64,000 nt of DNA from Chloroflexota bacterium. Lineage in GTDB: Bacteria > Chloroflexota > Anaerolineae > Aggregatilineales > J027. The notes beneath the pieces were generated by a model. The model made no database searches. It was not told the DNA's origin and was given only the letters and a program-made list of their open reading frames with translations. Numbering within the stretch: position 1 is the stretch's first letter; each line of letters starts with the position of its first letter. This document shows positions 48,669-56,966 of this stretch, piece after piece. A program made the position numbers and the translations under genes. Location: the NCBI GenBank assembly GCA_013112715.1, contig JABFGB010000007.1, positions 62,001-126,000 on the forward strand, in the 5' to 3' direction.

Positions 48669-50089
48669 TTGAAAAACTCACCGCGATTGTCGGTGCTGCG
48701 AATGTCATTCCAGAGCCAGAAGCGCGGCGTCAGTATGCCAATGACCAATACTGGTATTCGGTAGCGGCGGCGGCAGCGGGTCAACCTCTCAGCCGTCCCG
48801 ATGTCGCCGTGAAACCAACCACGCCCGAACAGGTGGCCCAAATCGTGCGGGTCGCCAATGAACTCGGCGTGCCGATTACCCCTTGGGGTGGTGGCAGTGG
48901 CGTTCAAGGGGCCGCTAACGCAGATCATGGCGGAATTGTAATTGATCTACGGGCACTTAATCGTATCCGTGAGATTGATCTCAAATCGCTGCTGTGTGTG
49001 GTGGATGCGGGGATGACCTGTCGTGACTTTGAAACCGAATTGAACCAACAGGGCCTCTCCTTTACCCACTATCCGGCCTCCACCGAATGGGCTACCATTG
49101 GCGGCTCCATCGCGGCGCGGGGATCGGGCGTCCTGTCCAGCAAATATGGCAAAATCGAAGACCATGTGTTAAGTGTCGAATTTGTCACGCCGACGGGGGA
49201 ACTGATTACCACTCCTGCCGTCCCGCGTCATGCCGCTGGCCCAGAATTGACTCAATTGTTGATTGGCTCAGAAGGCACACTCGGCATCGTCACGGCGGCC
49301 AGTGTCAAACTCCGCGCCTTGCCGAAAAAACGGGTGTTTGGGGCGTTCGCCTTTGAGAATATCAGTGATGGCATCGAGGCAGGTCGCCGCATTATGGTGA
49401 GTGGATTGCGCCCGCCGGTGATGCGCCTATATGACCATCATGCCGCCTCGCACAGCCTTGCCCGCGCCGTCGAGGTTGAGTTGACTGCCCCAACGATGGT
49501 ACTGATGTTTGATGGGGAATATCCTGAATTAGTAGAACTCGAAGCCAAAATCGCATTCGATATTTGCCGCGAATGTCAAGGCAAAGTCCTTCCCCCAAAG
49601 ATTGCCGAAACGTGGTGGGAACGCCGCTATGTGTTCTACTACCCGCCCTATGCCCCGGAATTACCAAGTATCTGGGGCACGGTGGATGTCGTTTCCGATT
49701 TTAAGGTAATTGAAGCGGTCTATCACGCTACTACCGAGGCGATGCGTGCCGCCTGCCCACCCGAATATGGCCTGCAACTCAATACCCACCTCTCGCATTG
49801 GTACGAGTGGGGGTCAATGGTTTATGCCCGCATGAAAATTCCCAAAGGGCCAGACAACCTCGCCGAAGCCAAAGCCCTGCATGACCAAGTATTCTATGCC
49901 GGGGTTGAAGCCTCCATGAAAGCCGGGGCGGTACTCAATGACCATCACGGGGTTGGAATGCGTTTGGCTCCCTATATGAAAGCGCAATACGGTGAGGGGA
50001 TGCTGGCCCTATCCCGGATTAAGAAAGGGCTTGATCCTAACAATATCTTGTGTCCGGGCAAGCTGGAACTCACGCCGGAGTTGGTATAG
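48653..50089 (+). CDS. GlcD-type FAD-linked oxidase (VAO/PCMH family)
   Basis: 478 residues. The N-terminal FAD-binding domain has PTTPEQVAQIVRVANELG, PWGGGSGVQGAA (pyrophosphate loop), YPASTEWATIGGSIAARGSG and GSEGTLGIVTAASVKL. The C-terminal FAD-oxidase cap ends with the typical KKGLDPNNILCPGK. It would oxidise a 2-hydroxy acid or an alcohol, passing electrons to a quinone, another carrier or oxygen. No histidine clearly placed for covalent FAD could be picked out. It overlaps the creatininase-family gene and is two bases from the next gene, so it is firmly in the operon. Confidence 0.88.
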   Translation: MAAKLIEKLTAIVGAANVIPEPEARRQYANDQYWYSVAAAAAGQPLSRPDVAVKPTTPEQVAQIVRVANELGVPITPWGGGSGVQGAANADHGGIVIDLRALNRIREIDLKSLLCVVDAGMTCRDFETELNQQGLSFTHYPASTEWATIGGSIAARGSGVLSSKYGKIEDHVLSVEFVTPTGELITTPAVPRHAAGPELTQLLIGSEGTLGIVTAASVKLRALPKKRVFGAFAFENISDGIEAGRRIMVSGLRPPVMRLYDHHAASHSLARAVEVELTAPTMVLMFDGEYPELVELEAKIAFDICRECQGKVLPPKIAETWWERRYVFYYPPYAPELPSIWGTVDVVSDFKVIEAVYHATTEAMRAACPPEYGLQLNTHLSHWYEWGSMVYARMKIPKGPDNLAEAKALHDQVFYAGVEASMKAGAVLNDHHGVGMRLAPYMKAQYGEGMLALSRIKKGLDPNNILCPGKLELTPELV

Positions 50090-50091
50090 CA

Positions 50092-50478
50092 ATGAAAGTC
50101 CGTTTACAACACGTCAGCATTCCCCGACCACCGGGGAGCGAAAATTTAACCCGTGCATTTTACGGGGAAATACTAGGGCTGGAAGAAATTCCAGTTCCCT
50201 CCACCATCCGGCAGTTTGATCTAATCTGGTTCGCGTTAGGGCCAGAGACCGAACTGCATGTGTTTGCGGAAGAAGCCTTTTCAGACCAGTCAGGGCGACA
50301 TTTTTGTTTGGTAGTCGAAGATTTAAATGGATTGAAGCACAAACTGGTTGAAGCGGGAATTGAAACTTGGGAGCCAGCCACGATACAAGGTCGCCCGCGC
50401 TTTTTTTGCCGCGATCCTTTCCGCAACATTATCGAATTCACGACCATTGAGGCCGACTACAAGTCATTTGAAGAGTAA
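50092..50478 (+). CDS. VOC-superfamily (glyoxalase/dioxygenase) protein
   Basis: 128 residues from the ATG at 50092, which begins MKVRLQHVSIPRP; an upstream in-frame reading from 50050 lies inside the oxidase gene. It has the paired beta-alpha-beta modules of the VOC fold: LQHVSIPRPPGSE, then ETELHVFAEEAF, FCLVVEDLNGLKHKLVEAG, and FFCRDPFRNIIEFTTIE. Possible metal ligands are His7, His in ELHVF and the Glu in NIIEF. It is too short to be an extradiol dioxygenase; a lyase, epimerase or isomerase is more likely. Confidence 0.8.
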   Translation: MKVRLQHVSIPRPPGSENLTRAFYGEILGLEEIPVPSTIRQFDLIWFALGPETELHVFAEEAFSDQSGRHFCLVVEDLNGLKHKLVEAGIETWEPATIQGRPRFFCRDPFRNIIEFTTIEADYKSFEE

Positions 50479-50523
50479 AATAGCGTCCAATATTCATTCT
50501 ATCTGCATGTTAGGTAAAGCCTC

Positions 50524-51777
50524 ATGGTCCACACAAGACCGATTCGTACTGCCGATCAAGCGTTGGTACGTGAAATCAATTTGTCGCTCGTGATGAAGCA
50601 TCTGCACGAACACGCCCCTGTGTCACGTGCCAATTTAGCTGAAATCATTGGCCTCAACAAATCTACCGTTTCAAGCCTTGTTACCGAACTGACCGAACAC
50701 AATTTTGTAAGCGAGATCGGCATTGATAACACTGGGATTGGGCGACCTTCGCGGTTACTGACACTGAATCCACAGGCTGGGTTTATCGTCAGTGCCCAAC
50801 TCAATGTGGACTCCATCTCAGTGATTTGCACCGATTTTGCTGCTGATGTGTTGTGGTTGACCCATGAAAACTTTAAACCGCAGTCTCCTCAGCAAATCAT
50901 CCTAGAGCAACTCGCCTCTTTGCTCCGCCAAGCCATCCAAATGGGTCATACCCTCCAACCTAACAAACCCCGTCTATTAGGACTGGCGTTAGGACTACCG
51001 GGGCTGGTAGATCAAACCAGCGGGACGCTTTTGTTTGCCCCCAATCTTGGCTGGCAGGATGTGCCCATTTCAAAAATTCTCGCCAATGCGCTTGGGCATC
51101 ATTTGGCTGACCTATTATTTGTCGAAAACGAGGCAAACATGGCCGCTCTGGGTGAATATTTTTTCGGCGCAGCACGGGGGTTTCATCAAGTGCTGTATCT
51201 CAGCGCGATCGGTGAAGGGTTGGGCGGCGCTTTTGTGAATAACGGGCAGTTGTTCCGGGGCAAAAGCGGTTTTGCAGGCGAGTTCGGTCATATGACGATG
51301 GATCCCGATGGTGAGTTGTGCCGCTGCGGAAATCGGGGCTGTTGGGAAACCCAAGTCAGCCAAACTGCAATTTTTCGGGTTGTCCGGCAGGCCATTGAAG
51401 CGGGCCAATCCAGTCTGTTGGACGAGGCCCTTCAAAACGACACTCTGACTATTCCAATGGTGGTCGAAACTGCCGCACAAGGTGATCAAGTCGCATTACA
51501 AGCATGGGAACAGGTCGGCCATAAACTCGGTATAGGCATTGCTGCATTGGTCAACGCCTATAATCCCGATCTTGTGGTGCTGGGGGGGATGCTCAGTTCA
51601 GGCAGTCAATTTATGCTGCCCGCCATTAATGCCGAACTCCATCAACGTGCCCTACGCTGGACAGCCAATGCTACTGAAATTCGCATTGCCAAACATGGTG
51701 CTGATGCCTGTGAAATGGGCGGGGTAGCAATGGTAACGCAGTCGGTTTTAATTCATCCCGAACGCTTTCTTGGCTGA
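50524..51777 (+). CDS. ROK-family transcriptional regulator, second copy
   Basis: 417 residues. An N-terminal winged helix (about 25-75, SRANLAEIIGLNKSTVSSLV) is followed by a ROK domain with GLALGLPGLVD, the VENEANMAALGEYFFGA segment and the zinc motif CRCGNRGCWE. It belongs to the same family as the regulator at 32544 but is diverged. It stands between the oxidase/VOC genes and the cyclase/molybdenum hydroxylase genes, and may control the second half of the cluster or respond to a different intermediate. No clear palindrome is seen in the 45 bases upstream. Confidence 0.87.
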   Translation: MVHTRPIRTADQALVREINLSLVMKHLHEHAPVSRANLAEIIGLNKSTVSSLVTELTEHNFVSEIGIDNTGIGRPSRLLTLNPQAGFIVSAQLNVDSISVICTDFAADVLWLTHENFKPQSPQQIILEQLASLLRQAIQMGHTLQPNKPRLLGLALGLPGLVDQTSGTLLFAPNLGWQDVPISKILANALGHHLADLLFVENEANMAALGEYFFGAARGFHQVLYLSAIGEGLGGAFVNNGQLFRGKSGFAGEFGHMTMDPDGELCRCGNRGCWETQVSQTAIFRVVRQAIEAGQSSLLDEALQNDTLTIPMVVETAAQGDQVALQAWEQVGHKLGIGIAALVNAYNPDLVVLGGMLSSGSQFMLPAINAELHQRALRWTANATEIRIAKHGADACEMGGVAMVTQSVLIHPERFLG

Positions 51778-51798
51778 TTAACTAACAGGGAGCCTTAT

Positions 51799-52470
51799 AT
51801 GCGTATTGTGGATTTAACGGTAACGATTGGCCCAGATACGCTGAGTCCGCCGTCGGCCAATAAACGCCTAACCTTGACTTCGAATTATCGTGGGCCGGGG
51901 TTCTGGCGAGCCTCATCAGTAGATATGGTACTGCATACAGGTTCGCATGTGGATTTCTCGCTGCATGTCCGAGAAGGGGGTGAAACCGCTGCCGATGTTG
52001 TGCTAGATCGTATCTGCGGCGAGGCGTTGGTACTGGACATGACCCATCTGGGGCCAGATATGCCCATCACCGTTGAAGATGTCATAGCCCGCGCCAACGA
52101 CATCCGCCCCGGCGATATTATTCTGGTGCGAACGGACTGGACAGAAAAAATGTGGGGTAACTTCCCCGACTACTATCTTCACTCGCCCTATTGCAGCCCT
52201 GAAGCAGTGGAATATCTTGTCCTAGAGCGCAAAGTTAAGGCGGTAGGCTTCGATTGTTTTAGTGAATATTGCGCCCGTCTGCCCAATTTCACATCCGAGG
52301 AATTCATCGTTCACAAAATTATTCTCGAAAACGGCGCGATCCTCATGCAGCAGATGACCAACTTATCCAAGCTACCCGTGAATCGGCATTTTCAGTTTTT
52401 TGCCCCTTGCATCAAGATGGTCGGGGCCGAAGGATCACCTGCCCGTTTTTTTGCCCTGCTTGATGAATAG
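51799..52470 (+). CDS. Cyclase/arylformamidase-family metal hydrolase
   Basis: 223 residues of the kynurenine formamidase/cyclase family. The metal motif normally HxGTHxD appears as HTGSHVD (about 46-52). Other matching segments are RIVDLTVTIGP at the N-terminus, GDIILVRTDW, and AVGFDCFSEY. Members hydrolyse formamides, lactones or cyclic imides. Together with the creatininase-family gene, this is the second ring- or amide-opening hydrolase of the cluster. GGGAG lies upstream of the ATG. Confidence 0.85.
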   Translation: MRIVDLTVTIGPDTLSPPSANKRLTLTSNYRGPGFWRASSVDMVLHTGSHVDFSLHVREGGETAADVVLDRICGEALVLDMTHLGPDMPITVEDVIARANDIRPGDIILVRTDWTEKMWGNFPDYYLHSPYCSPEAVEYLVLERKVKAVGFDCFSEYCARLPNFTSEEFIVHKIILENGAILMQQMTNLSKLPVNRHFQFFAPCIKMVGAEGSPARFFALLDE

Positions 52471-52533
52471 ACGCGATCTACCGAGCTAGGGGTCGTGGTT
52501 TTCTCAACAAAAATATCGTTTTTTGGAGGTGCT

Positions 52534-53358
52534 ATGAATGCAGATTTGTTTATCCCTCGTTCACTTGATGAAGCATTGAGTGTGGTTCAAACGCATGGTG
52601 CTGGCCTGCTCGTGATGGGGGGCGGCACGATGATGATGGCCCACCTTAATGAAGGCATCTTTTTCCCCAAAAAGGTGATGAGCCTTGCCCGCGCTGGGTT
52701 GTCGGGGGTCTATCGCAATGGTCACACCCAAATTGGTGCAACCACCAATCTGACTGAAGTTAGCCAAATTGCCGATTACCCGATTTTGTCGGAGGCAGCC
52801 TATCAAATCGGTGGCCCGGCGATCCGCAATATGGGTACGATTGGGGGCAACCTCTATATGCCGCAACCCGCTGGTGACCTAGCCGTTCCGCTGTTGGCCT
52901 ATGATGCCCATGTCGAATTGGCAAGTGCCTCTGGCAGCCGGACAGTCTCCCTTGAAGATTTTCTCGCCGAACCCCGTTCACATCGCGGCGTTCATGAACT
53001 ACTCGTGGCCGTTCATTTGCCTGATCCAACGGGTTATGCCGCCTACCTTAAATTAGGCCGACGTGAAGCCAATACACCCTCAGTGGTTGCGGTGGGCGTG
53101 CGGGTCGTCATGGATAAGCAGGGCCAAATCAGCGATGCCCGGCTTGCACTCGGTGCAGTTGGGCCATTCGCCTTCCGCGCCAAAAATGCTGAAGCCCTCT
53201 TGATTGGGCAGAGTCTCAATGCCAAGAGTATTGCGGACGCGGCCCAAATAGCGATGGAAGAATCCAATCCCTTCACCGACGCGCTCGCAACCGCATGGTA
53301 TCGCCGTCATATGGTTGGTGTTTTTGTCAAGCGTACCCTCGAACAATTAACAAAATAG
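52534..53358 (+). CDS. Molybdenum hydroxylase FAD-binding subunit (NdhF/CoxM type)
   Basis: 274 residues starting at the ATG preceded by GGAGGT (52525-52530); an upstream reading from 52495 lacks a ribosome site. FAD-binding PCMH-like domain with the loop GGGTMMMAHLN and the second FAD loop TIGGNLYMPQPAGD, then the C-terminal CO-dehydrogenase flavoprotein domain. It transfers electrons from the FeS subunit to an acceptor. The order FAD, FeS, large-N, large-C is the same as in the nicotinate dehydrogenase operon ndhFSLM of Eubacterium barkeri. Confidence 0.88.
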   Translation: MNADLFIPRSLDEALSVVQTHGAGLLVMGGGTMMMAHLNEGIFFPKKVMSLARAGLSGVYRNGHTQIGATTNLTEVSQIADYPILSEAAYQIGGPAIRNMGTIGGNLYMPQPAGDLAVPLLAYDAHVELASASGSRTVSLEDFLAEPRSHRGVHELLVAVHLPDPTGYAAYLKLGRREANTPSVVAVGVRVVMDKQGQISDARLALGAVGPFAFRAKNAEALLIGQSLNAKSIADAAQIAMEESNPFTDALATAWYRRHMVGVFVKRTLEQLTK

Positions 53359-53374
53359 TAGCGGGAGCCTTTTT

Positions 53375-53851
53375 ATGGAATCCATTACAGTCACCTTTAA
53401 ATTAAACGGCAAGACCACCGCCGTCGCCATTGAACCTCTCGAAAGTTTGCGGACGGTCTTGCGTGAACATCTGCATCTCCACGCCACCAAAGCGGGGTGT
53501 GGGCAGGGAGGCTGCGGAAGCTGCACGGTTTTGGTCAACGACGAACCTGTCTTGTCGTGTCTAATGTTAGCGGCCTTAGCCGATGGACAAGAAGTCACCA
53601 CGCTGGAAGGCATCGGCACCCCTCCGCACATGCACCCCCTTCAGACAGCATTTTTTGACCGATTCGCGGCCCAATGTGGCTATTGCAGCCCCGGTATGAT
53701 TATGGCGGCCAAAGCCCTTCTCGATAAAAATCCACACCCCACCCGTGCCGAAATCGCCGAAGCCCTTGCCGGGAATCTTTGCCGCTGTACCGGTTACGTC
53801 GCCATTCTCGATGCCATTGAAGACGTAGTTACCCAAATGCAGGAGGCGTGA
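53375..53851 (+). CDS. Molybdenum hydroxylase [2Fe-2S] subunit (NdhS/CoxS type)
   Basis: 158 residues with two [2Fe-2S] clusters. The plant-type cluster uses the cysteines in GCGQGGCGSCTV plus PVLSC; the second uses QCGYCSPGM and LCRCTGY. Length and motifs are complete. It carries electrons from the molybdenum site to the FAD subunit. It begins 16 bases after the FAD subunit gene (GGGAG upstream), and its stop is separated by one base from the next start. Confidence 0.92.
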   Translation: MESITVTFKLNGKTTAVAIEPLESLRTVLREHLHLHATKAGCGQGGCGSCTVLVNDEPVLSCLMLAALADGQEVTTLEGIGTPPHMHPLQTAFFDRFAAQCGYCSPGMIMAAKALLDKNPHPTRAEIAEALAGNLCRCTGYVAILDAIEDVVTQMQEA

Positions 53852-53852
53852 G

Positions 53853-55205
53853 ATGGGCGTTAAACAACTAGGTATTGTCGGCCAATCAGTCAAGCGGCGC
53901 GATGGCATCGGCCACGTTACCGGACAAACCCAATATGTGGATGATGTGTTTTATACGGGCATGTTATGGCTCAAGATGGTACGCAGCCCAATCTCACGCG
54001 GCATCATTCATGGGATTGACGCCTCCAAAGCCGAAGCCTTCCCCGGTGTGGTAGCTGTCGTCACAGCTAAAGATGTTCCCAATAATTGGTACACCATTTT
54101 GTGCCTGATCGGGGTCGAACCCAATGACGAACCCGTATTGGCCCACGAAGAAGTTATGTATATGGGCGAACCCATCTGCGCGATTGTTGCTGAAACTGAA
54201 GCCATTGCCGCCGAAGCTGCTGCACTGGTCAAGCTCGATATTGAAGAACTCCCGCCCGTACTGGATATGGAATTTGCCATCAGCCCCGATGCCCCAGTCA
54301 TCAAAAAATGGGGTAACAATACCTTTATGTATGATGGCTACAATCATCGTAAACTGCGTTTCGGTGATTTTGAAAAAGCCATCCAACAAGCCGATCATGT
54401 CATTGAAGGTGACTATTCGCTTTCACCCATTGAGCACGCCCCGATTGAAACCCACTGCTGTGTGGTCAAGCCCGAACCGGATGGTCGCTTGACGGTGCAT
54501 AGCAACACACAGGCCCTCTATTTTACGATGGACAATACTGCCATCATCCTGCAAGTCCCCAGTCAACGCCTGCATATGATTGGCGGGACAGTCGGCGGCG
54601 GCTTTGGTGGCAAGGTGGATGTCATTACCGAACCCATCACTTGTATCGCCGCGATGAAAACCGGACGACCTGTCAAATGGCGCTGGACACGTGAAGAAGA
54701 AATGCGAAAATCCTCTACCCGCGCAGGCGTCAAAATGCACTATACCGACGGCGTGATGAATGATGGTCGCATTATTGCCCGCAAAGTCCGTTCGTTGGAG
54801 GATGCCGGGGCGTATCATCGTCACTCCCCCTATGGCGTGCAGAAACATATGGCAAATCTGCCCGGCCCCTATACCATCCCGAATGTGTGGGTAGATGCCT
54901 ATTGCGTCTATACCAACCGTCAACCATCGTCGGCTATGCGTGGTTTCGGCGTGACCGAGGCCACTTTCGCGGTGGAATGCCAGATGGAACGCATCGCCCG
55001 CACCATTGGTATGGATTCATGGGAAATTCGCTTGATTAATGCCTATCGCAATGGGCAAATGCGTCCAGTGCGAAAAGTCGTTGAAGACGCGACATTAATC
55101 GAAACGATTCAGGCGGCAGCAGAATTGATCGGGTATGAATTACCTGCCCACCTGAAAGCAATGAGTTCAGATGATTACGGAGGCAAGGGAGGACATCATG
55201 GCTAA
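53853..55205 (+). CDS. Molybdenum hydroxylase large subunit, N-terminal half (NdhL-like)
   Basis: 450 residues, equal to the first part of a xanthine dehydrogenase-type molybdopterin subunit. It has the a/b hammerhead domain (GHVTGQTQYVDD), GGTVGGGFGGK, the KWRWTREEEM segment and SSAMRGFG, and then stops. In most enzymes the chain continues for another 330 residues; here the rest is the next gene. The end does not look like an accident: GGGAGG inside its last codons serves the next start. Its size (about 50 kDa) matches NdhL of E. barkeri nicotinate dehydrogenase. The substrate is unknown; hydroxylation of an N-heterocycle or an aldehyde is possible. Confidence 0.9.
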   Translation: MGVKQLGIVGQSVKRRDGIGHVTGQTQYVDDVFYTGMLWLKMVRSPISRGIIHGIDASKAEAFPGVVAVVTAKDVPNNWYTILCLIGVEPNDEPVLAHEEVMYMGEPICAIVAETEAIAAEAAALVKLDIEELPPVLDMEFAISPDAPVIKKWGNNTFMYDGYNHRKLRFGDFEKAIQQADHVIEGDYSLSPIEHAPIETHCCVVKPEPDGRLTVHSNTQALYFTMDNTAIILQVPSQRLHMIGGTVGGGFGGKVDVITEPITCIAAMKTGRPVKWRWTREEEMRKSSTRAGVKMHYTDGVMNDGRIIARKVRSLEDAGAYHRHSPYGVQKHMANLPGPYTIPNVWVDAYCVYTNRQPSSAMRGFGVTEATFAVECQMERIARTIGMDSWEIRLINAYRNGQMRPVRKVVEDATLIETIQAAAELIGYELPAHLKAMSSDDYGGKGGHHG

Positions 55206-56205
55206 ACATTATGGTCGCGGCATTGCAGCGGTGAATTATCCAACAGGCATGAATTTAGGTGGTGACCCCACCCAAGCCTTGATTTTCTGCCAGCCAACCG
55301 GTGGCTTTAGCGTCAAACTTGCCAGCACCGATCTTGGGCAGGGCCTAAAAACCGTGATTGCCCAAATCGCGGCAGAAGCCCTCGGCGTCCCATTTGATTC
55401 AGTGATTGTGGATACAGGCGACACGGATTCCGCCCCCCACTGTATGGGTACATTTGCCAGCCGTGCCACCCACCGCGTGGGGAATGCGGTCATCATGGCT
55501 GCCAACGAAGCGCGTAAAGCCTTGCTGGATGTGGCCGCCGAGGAAATGGAAGCCGCCCCCGAAGATTTGGTGTTAGAAAACGGCGAGATTTATGTCAAAG
55601 GTGCTCCTGAACGCAAAACCAATGTATTTAATGTCGCGCTGGCCGCCCATTTTAAACATGGTAAAACCATCTCAGGGCGTGGCATCTATCTTAAACAAAA
55701 AAGCGGTCTCGACCCCGAAACGGGCGCTTGTGATCCGGATTCCACCGAGGCCCACGCAACAACAGTGGCCGAAGTCGAGGTAGATGACGAGACAGGCGAA
55801 GTCAAAGTGCTGCGCCTCGCCAGTGCCTATGAAGTTGGGCGACAGATCAACCCCGAAATGGTGAAGGGTCAAATTGTGAGTGGGGCGGTCATGGGCATGT
55901 CGCACGCCCTGATGGAAACGGTCTTCCCCTATTATCCGGCCCTCGACCATCACACCTACAGTTTTGGCGAATATATCATCCCCACGGCACTTGACATTCC
56001 TGAAATTGAAAGTGTGGTGTTGGAATACCCATCATCCAACGGGCCATATGGTGTGAAGGGTGTGGGTGAGATGACCGCTAATTCACCCATCCCGGCCATT
56101 GTCAACGCGATTTACGATGCGGTGGGGGTGTGGGTCACGGATTTGCCCGTCACTCCTGAAAAAGTGCTGCGTGCTCTCGAAGAAAGATCATTGGAAACAC
56201 ACTAA
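55198..56205 (+). CDS. Molybdenum hydroxylase large subunit, C-terminal half (NdhM-like)
   Basis: 335 residues from the ATG at 55198, with GGGAGG at 55187-55192 five bases upstream. It carries the cofactor-contact segment STDLGQGLKTV, the TGDTDSAPHCMGTFASR loop and, near the end, GVGEMTANSPIPAIVNAI, where the Glu in GVGE is the expected catalytic base. It overlaps the N-terminal-half gene by eight bases in a different frame. It matches NdhM (about 37 kDa) in position and size. Both halves keep their conserved motifs, so together they should form one active molybdenum site. Confidence 0.9.
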   Translation: MAKHYGRGIAAVNYPTGMNLGGDPTQALIFCQPTGGFSVKLASTDLGQGLKTVIAQIAAEALGVPFDSVIVDTGDTDSAPHCMGTFASRATHRVGNAVIMAANEARKALLDVAAEEMEAAPEDLVLENGEIYVKGAPERKTNVFNVALAAHFKHGKTISGRGIYLKQKSGLDPETGACDPDSTEAHATTVAEVEVDDETGEVKVLRLASAYEVGRQINPEMVKGQIVSGAVMGMSHALMETVFPYYPALDHHTYSFGEYIIPTALDIPEIESVVLEYPSSNGPYGVKGVGEMTANSPIPAIVNAIYDAVGVWVTDLPVTPEKVLRALEERSLETH

Positions 56206-56214
56206 GGAGACCTT

Positions 56215-56523
56215 ATGATTAAGCTGATTTCTCTGATGAAACGTAAAGAAGGCATGACCCGTGAGGAATTTGCGAAATGGGCCGTCGAGGAACATTCGCC
56301 AATTGGCAAACGTTTCCCCGGCATCCGCAAATATCACATCAGCGTACTGCGGGCTGACCAGCCGGAAACCGAATTCGATGGGGTTTTTGAACTGTGGTTT
56401 GACAGCATTGAGGCGTTGGATGCTGCCCTTGCCTCACCCGTCGGAATCGAAGCCCGTGAAGACGCGATGGCCCATGCCTCTAAACGCATTCATCTCCGTA
56501 CCGAAGAAAACATCATGGTCTAG
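56215..56523 (+). CDS. EthD-domain protein
   Basis: 102 residues, a dimeric alpha+beta barrel (ferredoxin-like) protein of the EthD family. Segments ISLMKRKEGMTREEFAKWAVEEH and FPGIRKYHISV are typical; the His in EEHSP and the Tyr in RKYH are the usual conserved polar residues. Such small proteins often accompany catabolic oxidoreductases as lyases, cyclases or accessory factors. AAGGAG precedes the ATG. It is the last gene of the cluster and is followed six bases later by a strong terminator. Confidence 0.85.
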   Translation: MIKLISLMKRKEGMTREEFAKWAVEEHSPIGKRFPGIRKYHISVLRADQPETEFDGVFELWFDSIEALDAALASPVGIEAREDAMAHASKRIHLRTEENIMV

Positions 56524-56529
56524 TGATCC

Positions 56530-56562
56530 AAAAGGGCGCTGATTTCCATCAGTGCCCTTTTC
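56530..56562 (+). terminator. Rho-independent terminator ending the catabolic cluster
   Basis: AAAAGGGC(G)CTGAT and ATCAG(T)GCCCTTTT form a long stem, with a G-T pair in the middle, around a four-base loop, ending in TTTT. It could also work for the small minus-strand gene that converges on it. Confidence 0.88.
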
Positions 56563-56585
56563 ATTTTCGATAGGTGTGCCACCCT

Positions 56586-56743
56586 CTAGTGAACGGGTTT
56601 GTGATGCTCGATATTGCGTTGAGCTTCAACATTGCGATGTTTCTGCCAGCGGTCAATTACCATCCCAAGCGCAATGTGACCGGAATCCCAACCCGCAGCA
56701 AAAATAGAGCGACGACGCTAAGGGTTAACAATACACTTTCCAT
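56586..56743 (-). pseudogene. Small membrane protein gene, apparently frameshifted
   Basis: On the minus strand an ATG at 56743 is preceded by AAGGAG with a seven-base spacer. It encodes a hydrophobic 28-residue peptide (MESVLLTLSVVALFLLRVG and so on) that stops at 56657. In another minus frame the reading continues without a stop as a basic tail (MVIDRWQKHRNVEAQRN...) ending at 56586. Joining the two by a one-base change near 56660-56680 gives a protein of about 51 residues: one membrane helix followed by a charged cytoplasmic tail, a common layout for small membrane proteins. It may be a real frameshift, a sequencing error, or a 28-residue micropeptide. The good ribosome site argues that translation starts here. 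Confidence 0.45.
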
Positions 56744-56874
56744 GGAGGGTCTCCTTGAGTTTTAACCGAGTAGTTTATTGAACTCGTGATGGGTCGGATG
56801 GGTCGGGTTGTTTGCTGATTACAGCATATCAAAACTCTTAGGCTCATTGAATTAGGGAATAACATCATTTAAAA

Positions 56875-56892
56875 ATGGGGCAAACACCCCAT
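56875..56892. promoter_or_regulatory. Inverted repeat upstream of the histidine kinase gene
   Basis: ATGGGG and CCCCAT arms are separated by CAAACA, 75 bases before the kinase start. It could be a binding site for the cognate regulator or a small hairpin. The remaining 56744-56966 interval shows no gene. Confidence 0.35.
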
Positions 56893-56966
56893 GCCAACCC
56901 CACCATTCACCCTATACAATTATTTTTAGACTGGACACCCAACCATGCTTCTTTGAAAGAGCTATC

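Noticed and set aside
55198..55205. Frameshift or sequencing error splitting a molybdenum hydroxylase gene
   Set aside because: A proper GGGAGG and ATG serve the second half, and the split matches known NdhL/NdhM enzymes, so a natural split is more likely.
56574..56765. 63-codon plus-strand frame after the EthD terminator
   Set aside because: It is antisense to the better-supported small membrane protein reading and has no ribosome site.
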